Below, piece after piece: positions 27,775 through 35,608 of a DNA stretch of 64,000 bases. A model generated the notes under the pieces. It did not search any database. It was not told the DNA's origin and worked only from the letters and a program-made list of their open reading frames with translations. The DNA comes from CADEFQ01 sp035342635 (GTDB lineage Bacteria > Pseudomonadota > Gammaproteobacteria > Steroidobacterales > Steroidobacteraceae). Location of the stretch: positions 1 through 64,000 of the forward strand of contig DAOQXO010000002.1 of assembly GCA_035342635.1 (NCBI GenBank), read 5' to 3'. Position numbers and translations under genes: made by a program. The stretch's first letter is position 1; each line of letters starts with the position of its first letter.

Positions 27775-28449
27775 CTACGCCAGCCACCTCTGGATGCGCG
27801 CATGCAGCGGCGAGCTGCGCGGGAAGTGCGCGAGCAGGTATTCCATCTGGTCCGTCAGCACGCGGCGACCCTTGAGGAAGATGTACTCGGCATAGGTCGG
27901 CGTGAACGGCACCGCAATCAGCTGCATGCGCGCCTGCTCGGGCGTGCGCGAGGCCTTCAGGTTGTTGCAGCGGCGGCAGGCCGTGACCACGTTGTTCCAG
28001 GTGTCCTTGCCGCCCTGGCTGAACGGCCGGATGTGGTCGCGCGACAGATCGCGGGCGGCGAAGCGCTGCGCGCAGTACATGCACAGGTAGGCGTCGCGGC
28101 GGAACAGCGTCTGGTTGTTGAGCGGTGGTACGTAGTCGTGGCGGGTGTTGCCCGGGTTGCCGGTATGGCCGACCGTCGCCACAATTGAATTGACGTCGAG
28201 CACGGTGCGCTCGCCGGTGCGCGCGTTGGTGCCGCCACAGAGGCGGAAAATCGAGCGGCCGCAGGTGTAGGCGACCTGCTCCTGGTGATAGAGGCGAGCC
28301 GCTTCCTTGTAGTCGATCCACTCGAGGGGCATGCCCGAGACATCGGTGCGAAGCACGAGCTGGGTGAGCGGGCCCGGCTGCGGCCCCGCGATGATGTGCA
28401 GATCGTGGACGGAACCGCGATCCGCATGATCAAGATCAATACCGTGCAT
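27775..28449 (-). CDS. HNH endonuclease family protein
   Basis: A 224-residue protein with an HNH nuclease core: zinc Cys pair CMYC, then DLSRDHIRPFSQGGKDTWNN (catalytic His, Asn) and the second Cys pair CRRCNNLK. The N-terminal part (LVLRTDVSGMPLEWIDYKEAARLYHQ) is typical of McrA-like stand-alone HNH proteins widespread in proteobacteria, probably a housekeeping DNA-processing nuclease rather than part of a restriction system. Relatives begin near LVLRTD, so GTG 28356 is an alternative start. A -10-like CATAAT only 11 nt before ATG 28449 favours either the later start or a leaderless message. Confidence 0.8.
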   Translation of the reverse strand: MHGIDLDHADRGSVHDLHIIAGPQPGPLTQLVLRTDVSGMPLEWIDYKEAARLYHQEQVAYTCGRSIFRLCGGTNARTGERTVLDVNSIVATVGHTGNPGNTRHDYVPPLNNQTLFRRDAYLCMYCAQRFAARDLSRDHIRPFSQGGKDTWNNVVTACRRCNNLKASRTPEQARMQLIAVPFTPTYAEYIFLKGRRVLTDQMEYLLAHFPRSSPLHARIQRWLA

Positions 28450-28460
28450 CGCGCTGTTAG

Positions 28461-28489
28461 ATTATGCAGGTTTGTGCCACAATTCAATG
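28461..28489 (-). promoter_or_regulatory. Candidate promoter of the HNH/exonuclease unit
   Basis: On the minus strand TTGAAT (28487-28482) is followed after 15 nt by CATAAT (28466-28461), or after 17 nt by TAATCT. It lies in the 120-bp AT-richer region divergent from the transhydrogenase genes. Spacing is not ideal, so moderate support only. Confidence 0.35.
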
Positions 28490-28523
28490 TCGCAACGTAC
28501 TAATTCTACGAGACATTTCCTGG

Positions 28524-28550
28524 AGCGTGGTCGGTGTGCCACGCTTTTTT
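28524..28550 (+). terminator. Terminator-like hairpin in the transhydrogenase leader
   Basis: AGCGTGG (28524-28530) and CCACGCT (28539-28545) form a perfect 7-bp stem with an 8-nt loop, followed by a run of six T (28545-28550) on the plus strand. This is the form of a Rho-independent terminator. No plus-strand gene lies upstream, and the first transhydrogenase ATG is 20 nt downstream, so the hairpin must sit in that gene's 5' leader or end a short RNA. Its 3' arm region TGTGCCAC recurs at 28473-28480. Confidence 0.6.
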
Positions 28551-28569
28551 GCATGAGGGAGCCCGCCAG

Positions 28570-29700
28570 ATGCCGGTAACGATAGGGGTGCTTCGAGAAG
28601 CCACGCCCCGGGAATCGCGCGTGAGCCTCGTTCCCGAGTCCGCCACCAGGTTCGCCGCGCTTGGTGCGCGCGTACTGCTCGAGCGCGGCGCGGGAATCGC
28701 CGCGCAGTTCCCCGACGCGCTCTACAAGCAGGTCGAATGGGCGGATACGGCCGCCGCCGTGCTCAACGCCGCGGACATCGTGCTGACGGTGCAGCCGCTC
28801 ACCACCGCGCAGATCGGCGCGTTGCGCGCCGGCGCGGTCGTCGTCGGCCATGCGCAGGCCCACTCGAAGCTCGCCGAAGTCGCGGCGCTGCGCGACGGGA
28901 AGATCACGAGCTTCGCGATGGAACTCGTGCCGCGCATATCGCGCGCCCAGTCGATGGATGCGCTGTCCTCGCAGGCCGCGATCGCCGGCTACAAGGCCGT
29001 GCTGATCGCCGCCGACAACCTGCAGAAGTTCATGCCCATGCTGACCACCGCGGCGGGCACGATCCGCCCCTCGCAGGTGCTGGTGATCGGCGCCGGCGTC
29101 GCGGGCCTGCAGGCGATCGCGACCGCACGGCGCCTCGGCGCCGTGGTCGAGGCCTACGACGTGCGCAGCGCGACCCGCGAACAGGTGAAGTCGCTCGGCG
29201 CGAAGTTCGTCGACGTCGGCGTGTCCGCCGAGGGCGCCGGCGGCTACGCGCGCGAGCTCACCGCCGAAGAGCAGGCAAGGCAGCAGGAAGTGCTCGATGC
29301 ACGCATCGCGGCGGCCGACGCCGTGATCACCACGGCGTCCGTGCCGGGGCGCCCGGCGCCGAAGATCGTCTCGCGCGGCGCGGTCGAGCGCATGCGCGCC
29401 GGATCGGTGGTCGTCGACATCGCCGCCGAGCAGGGTGGCAACTGCGAACTGACCCGCGCCGGCGAGACCGTGGTGCACCAGGGCGTGAAGGTGATCGGCC
29501 CGGTGAACCTGCCGTCGCAGCTCGCGTACAACGCGAGCGAGATGTACGCCCGCAACCTGTTCAACTTCCTCTCGCCCGCGCTCAAGGGCGGCGAGCTGGC
29601 GATCGACTGGTCCGACGAAGTCTTTGCCCAGGCCTGCCTCACCCACGACGGCGTGGTGAAACACGAGGCGACCGCGAAGGCCTTGGGGACCCGGGGCTGA
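28570..29700 (+). CDS. pntAA: NAD(P) transhydrogenase subunit alpha part 1
   Basis: NAD(H)-binding domain I of the proton-translocating transhydrogenase, which couples hydride transfer from NADH to NADP+ with proton entry. VGVLREATPRESRVSLVPES-type N-terminus, QAHSKLAEVAAL, VLVIGAGVAGLQAIATARRLGAVVEAYDVR (Rossmann dinucleotide site) and GPVNLPSQLAYNASEMYARN are all present. The 376-residue length fits the split alpha-1 subunit of three-subunit enzymes (Rhodospirillum type) rather than E. coli PntA. ATG 28570 has GAGGGA 10 nt upstream; earlier in-frame codons fall inside the leader hairpin. It is first of an operon with alpha part 2 and beta. Confidence 0.93.
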   Translation: MPVTIGVLREATPRESRVSLVPESATRFAALGARVLLERGAGIAAQFPDALYKQVEWADTAAAVLNAADIVLTVQPLTTAQIGALRAGAVVVGHAQAHSKLAEVAALRDGKITSFAMELVPRISRAQSMDALSSQAAIAGYKAVLIAADNLQKFMPMLTTAAGTIRPSQVLVIGAGVAGLQAIATARRLGAVVEAYDVRSATREQVKSLGAKFVDVGVSAEGAGGYARELTAEEQARQQEVLDARIAAADAVITTASVPGRPAPKIVSRGAVERMRAGSVVVDIAAEQGGNCELTRAGETVVHQGVKVIGPVNLPSQLAYNASEMYARNLFNFLSPALKGGELAIDWSDEVFAQACLTHDGVVKHEATAKALGTRG

Positions 29701-29731
29701 GAGCCTGGCACAACGTCCATTGGAGTGACTC

Positions 29732-30043
29732 ATGACCGGTATCGTCGCGCTATACATTTTCATGCTTGCCGCCTTCACCGGCTACGAAGTGATCGCCAAG
29801 GTGCCGGTGATCCTGCACACGCCGCTGATGTCGGGCTCCAACTTCGTGCACGGCATCGTGCTGGTCGGCGCGATGGTCGCGCTGGGCTCGGCCGACACCA
29901 CGCTCGAGAAGGTGATCGGCTTCACTGGCGTGCTGCTCGCAGCGGGCAACGCGGTCGGCGGCTATGTCGTGACCGAGCGCATGCTCGAGATGTTCAAGTC
30001 GAGCGGCGCGAAGCGGGGCGACAAGTCGCAGGGAGCGCACTGA
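29732..30043 (+). CDS. pntAB: NAD(P) transhydrogenase subunit alpha part 2
   Basis: A 103-residue membrane protein with three hydrophobic helices (IVALYIFMLAAFTGYEVI, FVHGIVLVGAMVALG, VIGFTGVLLAAGNAVGGYVV). It supplies part of the proton channel domain II of transhydrogenase. Pro-Leu-Met and SGSNFVHGI are characteristic. It lies 31 bp after alpha part 1, and the beta gene starts 1 bp after its stop. Confidence 0.92.
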   Translation: MTGIVALYIFMLAAFTGYEVIAKVPVILHTPLMSGSNFVHGIVLVGAMVALGSADTTLEKVIGFTGVLLAAGNAVGGYVVTERMLEMFKSSGAKRGDKSQGAH

Positions 30044-30044
30044 G

Positions 30045-31433
30045 ATGTCCCGCTACCTCTCCGCCGACATCCTGATCCAGGGCAGTTACCTGCTCACGGC
30101 GTTCCTGTTCATCATGGGCCTGAAGCGCATGAGCTCGCCGGTGACCGCGCGCAGCGGCATCTTGTGGGCCGGCGCGGGCATGGCGCTCGCCACGCTCGTC
30201 ACGTTCCTCTACCCGGACATGACGAACTATCCGCTGATCATCGCCGCGATCGTGGTCGGCGCACTGATCGCGTGGTGGAGCGGCAAGCGTGTCGCGATGA
30301 CGGACATGCCGCAGATGATCGCCCTCTACAACGGCATGGGCGGCGGTGCGGCGGCGGCGATCGCCGCGGTGGAGCTCTACCGCGGCGGCGATCACGGCCT
30401 CGTGACGATGGTGCTGGCGGTGGCCGGCGGACTGATCGGCGCCGTGGCGTTCAGCGGCAGCCTGATCGCGTTCGGCAAGCTGCAGGGCCTGATCAAGCGC
30501 TCGTACCGCTTCGGCGGCCAGCAGTTCTTCAATCTGCTGCTGCTGCTCGTCGCTCTGGTCCTCGGCGGCATGGTGGCGCTGCACCTCAATGCCTCGCCGG
30601 CGGTCATCTCGGCGTTCTTCGCGGTCGCGCTGCTGCTCGGCCTGACGATGACGCTGCCGATCGGCGGCGCCGACATGCCGGTCGTGATCTCGCTGTACAA
30701 CGCGCTGACCGGCCTCGCGGTCGCCTTCGAGGGCTTCGTGCTCGGCAACGCGGCCATGATCATCGCCGGCACCGTGGTCGGCTCGGCCGGCACGCTGCTG
30801 ACACAGCTGATGGCGAAGGCGATGAACCGCTCGCTCGGCAACGTGCTGTTCTCCGGCTTCGGCGAGAGTGGCGGCGGCGCGGCGGGCGCAGTCACCGGCA
30901 GCATGAAGGCGATCGAGGCGGCGGATGTCGGCGTCATGATGGCCTTCGCCAGCAAGGTCATCATCGTTCCCGGTTACGGCATGGCCGTGGCGCAGGCCCA
31001 GCACAAGGTCTGGGAGCTCACGCAGCTGCTGGTGGACCGCGGTGTCACGGTGAAGTTCGCGATCCATCCGGTCGCGGGCCGCATGCCGGGCCACATGAAC
31101 GTGCTGCTCGCCGAGGCGGGCGTGCCCTATGACCTGATCTCCGACCTCGATGAGATCAACGCAGAATTCGAGACCGCGGACGTTGCGCTCGTGATCGGCG
31201 CCAACGACGTGGTGAACCCGGTCGCGCGCAACGACCGGTCGAGCCCGATCTACGGCATGCCGATCCTGAATGCCGACAAGGCCAGGAACTGCATCGTGGT
31301 GAAGCGCGGCCAGGGCGCGGGTTTCTCGGGCATCGAGAACGCCCTCTTCTATCTCGACAACACGCGCATGCTCTACGGTGACGGCCAGAAGGCCGTCGCC
31401 GAACTGATCGGCGCGGTGAAGGCGATCGAGTGA
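30045..31433 (+). CDS. pntB: NAD(P) transhydrogenase subunit beta
   Basis: 462-residue subunit with eight or nine membrane helices, then the NADP(H)-binding domain III (about residues 285-462: VIIVPGYGMAVAQAQHKVWEL, FAIHPVAGRMPGHMNVLLAE, ANDVVNPVARND, KRGQGAGFSGIENALFY). FNGMGGGAAA-like and GSVTGSMKAIEA-like segments are conserved. The TGA overlaps the ATG of a downstream GNAT gene (TGATG), so the operon may extend past the transhydrogenase. The complex supplies NADPH, which suits an organism with glutathione-dependent enzymes. Confidence 0.94.
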   Translation: MSRYLSADILIQGSYLLTAFLFIMGLKRMSSPVTARSGILWAGAGMALATLVTFLYPDMTNYPLIIAAIVVGALIAWWSGKRVAMTDMPQMIALYNGMGGGAAAAIAAVELYRGGDHGLVTMVLAVAGGLIGAVAFSGSLIAFGKLQGLIKRSYRFGGQQFFNLLLLLVALVLGGMVALHLNASPAVISAFFAVALLLGLTMTLPIGGADMPVVISLYNALTGLAVAFEGFVLGNAAMIIAGTVVGSAGTLLTQLMAKAMNRSLGNVLFSGFGESGGGAAGAVTGSMKAIEAADVGVMMAFASKVIIVPGYGMAVAQAQHKVWELTQLLVDRGVTVKFAIHPVAGRMPGHMNVLLAEAGVPYDLISDLDEINAEFETADVALVIGANDVVNPVARNDRSSPIYGMPILNADKARNCIVVKRGQGAGFSGIENALFYLDNTRMLYGDGQKAVAELIGAVKAIE

Positions 31434-31939
31434 TGGAGGTGCGCGCCTGTACCTCGCAGGACTTGCCCGCGGTGCAGGCGATCTACGCGCACCATGTGCT
31501 GCACGGCACCGGCACTTTCGAGGAGGTGCCGCCGTCCCTGGAAGAAATGACCGCGCGCCACGCTGGCATCGTGGCGAACGACCGGTTCCCGTTCCTCGTG
31601 GCGGTACAGGACGGCGCCGTGCTGGGTTTCGCCTACGCAAGCGCCTTTGGCGACCGCGCCGCCTACCGCTATACCTGCGAGAGTTCGGTGTACATCGCGC
31701 CCGACGCCCAGCGCCGCGGCATCGGCCACGCGCTGATGGACCAGGTGATCGCGCAGTGCACCGCAAGGGGACTGCGCGAGATGCTCGCGGTGATCGGGGA
31801 CTCGCAGAACTACGCATCGATCGGCCTGCACGCCGCGCTCGGCTTCGCACACGTCGGCACGTTCCACAACGTGGGCTGGAAGTTCGAGCGCTGGATCGAC
31901 GTCGTGTTGATGCAGCGCTCGCTGCAGCCCGACCGCTAG
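31433..31939 (+). CDS. GNAT N-acetyltransferase, phosphinothricin acetyltransferase-like
   Basis: A 168-residue GNAT protein resembling the Pat/YncA (MnaT) group, which acetylates phosphinothricin, methionine sulfone or related amino-acid analogues. VRACTSQDLPAVQAIYAHHVLHGTGTFEE is the group's N-terminus; VYIAPDAQRRGIGHALM binds acetyl-CoA; GLREMLAVIGDSQNYASIGLH and NVGWKFERWIDVVLMQ complete the fold. Start ATG 31433 overlaps the transhydrogenase beta stop; GTG 31430 is also possible. Native substrate unknown. Confidence 0.82.
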   Translation: MEVRACTSQDLPAVQAIYAHHVLHGTGTFEEVPPSLEEMTARHAGIVANDRFPFLVAVQDGAVLGFAYASAFGDRAAYRYTCESSVYIAPDAQRRGIGHALMDQVIAQCTARGLREMLAVIGDSQNYASIGLHAALGFAHVGTFHNVGWKFERWIDVVLMQRSLQPDR

Positions 31940-31949
31940 ACCGCAAGCC

Positions 31950-32933
31950 ATGCTGCCGCCCCTGTCGGTCCTGGACCTCGCACCGGTGCCGCAGGGCACG
32001 CCGGCATCGGAGGCGATACGCCGCACTGTCGACCTTGCGCGCCTCGCCGACGAACTCGGCTTCGCGCGCTACTGGTTCGCCGAGCATCACGGCATGCCGA
32101 GCGTCGCGAGTTCCTCGCCCGAGATCCTGATCGGGCATGCCGCCGCCGCCACGCAGCGGATCCGCGTCGGTGCGGGCGGCATCATGCTGCCGAACCACGC
32201 ACCGCTGCGCATCGCCGAAGCCTTTCGCACCCTCGCCGCGCTCCATCCCGACCGGATCGACCTCGGGCTCGGCCGCGCACCGGGCGCCGACCGCAACGCC
32301 TCGCGCGCGCTGCGCGCCTTCGATGGCGAGGATTTCCCGCATCTGGTCGCGGAGCTGCTCGCCTTCGCCGCGCCGGAGCGCTTCGAGGACGGCCACCCGT
32401 TTCGCCACGTGCGGGCGATGCCCGACGATGTGCCGCTGCCGCCGATCTGGATCCTCGGCTCGAGCGGCGCGAGCGCCGCCTACGCCGGCAAGGCGGGCAT
32501 GGGCTACAGCTACGCGAGCCACTTCAGCCCGGCGCCCGCCGCGCCGGCGTTTCGCGCCTATCGCGACAACTTCGCGCCCTCGGTGCAGTTCCCGCGGCCG
32601 CACACGATCCTCGGCGTCGCCGTGGTGTGCGCGGAAACCACCGCGCGTGCCCGCTACCTCGCCTCGACCATGCAGCTCGCGTGGCTCAGGATCCGCCGCG
32701 GCCAATTCCTGCCGCTGCCGGATCCCGACGAGGCGAGCGCCTACCCCTACAGCGCCACCGAAATCGAGGCGGTACGCGAATATGAAGCCCTGACGGTGGT
32801 CGGAAATGTGCAGGAAGTCCGCGCACGGCTTGCCGCCATGGCGGCAGACTGCGGTGCCGACGAACTGATGGTCGTCACCAATGTGTACGATCATGGCGAG
32901 CGGCTGCGTTCCTACGAATTACTGGCACGATAA
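31950..32933 (+). CDS. LLM class flavin-dependent oxidoreductase (luciferase-like)
   Basis: A 327-residue TIM-barrel flavoprotein of the bacterial-luciferase-like family. LSVLDLAPVPQGTPASEAIRRTVDLARLAD, RYWFAEHHGMPSVASSSPEILIGH, RIRVGAGGIMLPNHAPLRIAE and RIDLGLGRAPGAD are standard for the group related to YtlB/MsnO8. It likely uses reduced flavin (FMN or F420-free) on an unknown substrate. It lies 10 bp after the GNAT gene on the same strand, so it may share the transhydrogenase transcript. Confidence 0.85.
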   Translation: MLPPLSVLDLAPVPQGTPASEAIRRTVDLARLADELGFARYWFAEHHGMPSVASSSPEILIGHAAAATQRIRVGAGGIMLPNHAPLRIAEAFRTLAALHPDRIDLGLGRAPGADRNASRALRAFDGEDFPHLVAELLAFAAPERFEDGHPFRHVRAMPDDVPLPPIWILGSSGASAAYAGKAGMGYSYASHFSPAPAAPAFRAYRDNFAPSVQFPRPHTILGVAVVCAETTARARYLASTMQLAWLRIRRGQFLPLPDPDEASAYPYSATEIEAVREYEALTVVGNVQEVRARLAAMAADCGADELMVVTNVYDHGERLRSYELLAR

Positions 32934-32948
32934 GAGGCTTGGTCAGAC

Positions 32949-33521
32949 ATGCTCGGCACACTCGTTCTGCTGGTCGTCGTCGTAGTCGTCGCCATCGGCG
33001 GCATCGGCATCTACAACCGCCTGGTCGCGCTCAAGCATCGCGTCGCGACCTCCTGGTCCAACATCGATGTACTGCTGAAGCAGCGCCACGACGAGCTGCC
33101 GAAGCTCGTCGATACCTGCAGGCAGTACATGCAGTACGAGCAGGAAACGCTCGAGAAGGTGATGCAGGCACGCAATGCCGTGTACGCGGCACGCGAGAGC
33201 GGTGACGTCGCCGGCGTGAGCGTCGCCGAGGGCGGCCTGCGCGCGCAGCTCGGCAAGCTGTTCGCGGTCGCCGAGGCCTATCCGGACCTGAAGGCGAACG
33301 CCTCGTTCCAGCAATTGCAGGGGCGCATCAGCGAGCTCGAGACCGGCATCTCCGACCGTCGCGAGCTCTACAACGAGGCGGTCAACGTCAACAACGCCTC
33401 GATCGAGCAGTTCCCGGCATCGATCATCGCCGGCATGTTCGCCTTCAAACCGGCGAAGCTGCTGGAGTTCGCCGACGCCGACAAGGCCGACGTCAGCGTC
33501 AGGGCGCTGTTCAGCGGCTGA
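32949..33521 (+). CDS. LemA family protein 1
   Basis: A 190-residue LemA protein: a single N-terminal membrane helix (LGTLVLLVVVVVVAIGGIGIYNRLVAL) followed by a long helical domain with SWSNIDVLLKQRHDELPKLVDTCRQYMQYE, the family signature. The coiled helices should face the periplasm or cytoplasm depending on orientation; function unknown. It opens a three-gene unit with a second LemA gene 5 bp downstream and a GIDE-domain gene. Confidence 0.88.
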   Translation: MLGTLVLLVVVVVVAIGGIGIYNRLVALKHRVATSWSNIDVLLKQRHDELPKLVDTCRQYMQYEQETLEKVMQARNAVYAARESGDVAGVSVAEGGLRAQLGKLFAVAEAYPDLKANASFQQLQGRISELETGISDRRELYNEAVNVNNASIEQFPASIIAGMFAFKPAKLLEFADADKADVSVRALFSG

Positions 33522-33526
33522 GCCCC

Positions 33527-34057
33527 GTGGCCGGCTATGTCGTCCTGTTGCTGCTGTTCGTGGCGGGCGTGTACGTCGTCGCCGTCTACAACCAGCTCGT
33601 GCTGGTGAAGCACAATGTCACCAAGGCCTGGGCCAACATTGACGTGCTGCTGAAGCAGCGCAACGACGAGATCCCGAAGCTGGTCGATGTCTGCCGGCAG
33701 TACTCGCGGTTCGAGGCCGCACTGCTCGCGCGGCTGACGGGCGCGCGCGCCGCGGCGGTCGCCGCCCAGCAGGGCGCGAACGCGCAATCGGTCGGCGCCG
33801 CGGAGCAGGCGCTGCGCGGCAGCCTCGCCCGGGTGTTCGCGCTCGCCGAGGCCTACCCCGACCTCAAGGCGAACCCGCAGTTCCTCGCGCTGCAGGAGCG
33901 CATTTCGGCGCTCGACACAGCCATCGCCCATCGGCGCGAGTTCTACAATGAGACCGTGCGCATCAACAACGTGACGATCGAGCGTTTCCCGAACAAGCTG
34001 ATGGCCGGCTGGTTCAAGTTCCGACCGGCCGCGCTGCTGAAGTTCGCGGATGGCTGA
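33527..34057 (+). CDS. LemA family protein 2
   Basis: A second LemA paralogue, 176 aa, starting at GTG 33527. It has one N-terminal membrane helix and the signature AWANIDVLLKQRNDEIPKLVDVCRQYSRFE. It is clearly homologous to the preceding gene, so a tandem duplication. The last 8 bp overlap the next gene. Two LemA chains may assemble together; this is inference from their adjacency. Confidence 0.88.
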   Translation: MAGYVVLLLLFVAGVYVVAVYNQLVLVKHNVTKAWANIDVLLKQRNDEIPKLVDVCRQYSRFEAALLARLTGARAAAVAAQQGANAQSVGAAEQALRGSLARVFALAEAYPDLKANPQFLALQERISALDTAIAHRREFYNETVRINNVTIERFPNKLMAGWFKFRPAALLKFADG

Positions 34058-34937
34058 CGACGGGCAGGCATTCGTGGCCGCCGTGGCCATCGCCGCGAGC
34101 GGCTACGTGATGTGGCGACGCTACATGCGCGCCGCCAGCCTGATGGAAGGCACGGCGACTTCGCGCGTCGCGACCGCCGCCAAGGGCTATGTCGAGCTGG
34201 CCGGTACCGCCCGCGCGGCGGGCGGCGCACCGGTACGCGATCCGATCCAGATGCAGGAATGCCTGTGGTTCCACGTCGTCACCGAGAAGCGCGGCAGCTT
34301 CAGGAACAACAACCGCTGGCACGTCGAGAAACGCGTATCGAGCACCGAACTGCTCGCGCTGCAGGATGAAACCGGCTTCTGCCTGATCGTGCCCGGCGAG
34401 GCGAAGATTGCCGAGGAGCAGGAGCCCGAGACGATCGTCAAGGAGGGCTCGTCGCGCCGACACAGGATCTGGCGCATCCGCGACGGCGATCCGCTCTACG
34501 CGCTCGGATTCCTCGTGCGCCGCAATCCGCCGCTCGCCGGACCCGCCCCGGGCAGCATCGCCGCCGCGCACGCCGAGGTCGAACTGCTGCGCGTGTGGAA
34601 GCGCAACCAGGCGGACCTGCTCGCGCGCTTCGATGCCAACGGCGACGGGCGGATCGACGCGGCGGAATGGGAGAACGCGCGCCTCGCTGCGCGTGCGGCC
34701 GCTGCAACGGACGCCGCGCAGGCCGCGGAACGCAGCCGGCGGGAGGCCGCCGCCGCGCCCGATGCGCATATCACGCACGAGCTGCGCCGTCCCGATGACG
34801 GCCGGCCGTTGCTGGTCACCAGCGAGCACGAAGAAAAGCTGACGAGGCGGGTGAAGCGGCGCTCACGCATTGGACTTGCGATGTTCATCGGCGGCACGCT
34901 CTATATACTGTTCGCTTTGAGCCGCTGCGTGTCATGA
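34050..34937 (+). CDS. GIDE-domain membrane protein with an EF-hand
   Basis: A 295-residue protein with a short N-terminal hydrophobic stretch, a GIDE-like domain (about residues 45-165, ATAAKGYVELAGTARAA to YALGFLVRR), a single EF-hand loop of the form DANGDGRIDAAEWE (about residues 194-206) followed by an Ala/Arg-rich helix, and a C-terminal membrane segment (GLAMFIGGTLYILFAL). Bacterial GIDE domains relate to the membrane part of mitochondrial MUL1 and are often encoded beside LemA. The EF-hand insertion adds a probable calcium-binding site. It overlaps the upstream LemA gene by 8 bp and the downstream yceH gene by 4 bp (ATGA). Confidence 0.8.
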   Translation: MADDGQAFVAAVAIAASGYVMWRRYMRAASLMEGTATSRVATAAKGYVELAGTARAAGGAPVRDPIQMQECLWFHVVTEKRGSFRNNNRWHVEKRVSSTELLALQDETGFCLIVPGEAKIAEEQEPETIVKEGSSRRHRIWRIRDGDPLYALGFLVRRNPPLAGPAPGSIAAAHAEVELLRVWKRNQADLLARFDANGDGRIDAAEWENARLAARAAAATDAAQAAERSRREAAAAPDAHITHELRRPDDGRPLLVTSEHEEKLTRRVKRRSRIGLAMFIGGTLYILFALSRCVS

Positions 34938-35608
34938 AAATCCAGTTCAGCCCCATCGAAGCGCGCGTGATCGGTTGCCTCATCGAAAAGCAGGTAACCA
35001 CGCCGGACCAGTACCCGTTGTCGCTCAACGCGTTGACGAATGCCTGCAACCAGAAGAGCAACCGCGATCCCGTTCTCGCGCTCGACGAGGCCGAAGTGCA
35101 GCGGACGCTGGATACGCTGTCGCGCAAGCATCTGGTGATCGAGCGCGCCGGGTTCGGCAGCCGCGTGCCGAAGTACCAGCAGTGCTTCTGCAATACCGAG
35201 TACGGCTCGCTCAAGTTCACGCCGGTCGAACTCGGCATTGTCTGCGAGCTGCTGCTGCGCGGCCCGCAGACGCCCGGCGAACTGCGCACCCGCGTGCCGC
35301 GCATGGCGCCGCTCGGCGATCCGGCGGAGATCGAGACCGCGCTGCAGGCGCTGGCCGGCCGCGAGAGTGGCCCGCTCGTCGTGCGTCTCGCGCGCGAGGC
35401 GGGCCGTCGCGACGCACGGTACGCCCACCTGTTTTCGGGCGACATCGAAGCGGGCGAGGACGCGCCACTGCCGGCCGCACCGCCACCCGCGCCGAGCGCG
35501 GCACAAGCTGTCGCATCGGCCGATGACGCCAGGCTGGCCCGCCTCGAGGCGCAGGTGAGCGCGCTGCGCGCCGAAGTCGACGAGCTGAAGAGCCGCACTA
35601 CGGGCTAG
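34934..35608 (+). CDS. yceH: YceH family (DUF480) protein
   Basis: A 224-residue UPF0502/DUF480 protein with two winged-helix domains: FSPIEARVIGCLIEKQVTTPDQYPLS and LTNACNQKSNRDPV in the first, FTPVELGIVCELLLRGPQTPGELRTR in the second, then a C-terminal predicted coiled coil (ARLARLEAQVSALRAEVDELK) that probably mediates self-association. DNA binding is likely from the fold, but targets are unknown. ATG overlaps the upstream stop (ATGA), so it is translated with the LemA/GIDE unit. The stop overlaps the convergent GST gene by 11 bp. Confidence 0.88.
   Translation: MKIQFSPIEARVIGCLIEKQVTTPDQYPLSLNALTNACNQKSNRDPVLALDEAEVQRTLDTLSRKHLVIERAGFGSRVPKYQQCFCNTEYGSLKFTPVELGIVCELLLRGPQTPGELRTRVPRMAPLGDPAEIETALQALAGRESGPLVVRLAREAGRRDARYAHLFSGDIEAGEDAPLPAAPPPAPSAAQAVASADDARLARLEAQVSALRAEVDELKSRTTG

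Noticed and set aside
27775..28449. HNH gene as a homing endonuclease or restriction enzyme
   Set aside because: No intron, intein or methyltransferase context; the family is a common stand-alone chromosomal protein.
29994..32894. 966-codon minus-strand frame opposite the transhydrogenase and luciferase-like genes
   Set aside because: Shadow frame; the plus-strand genes form a coherent operon.
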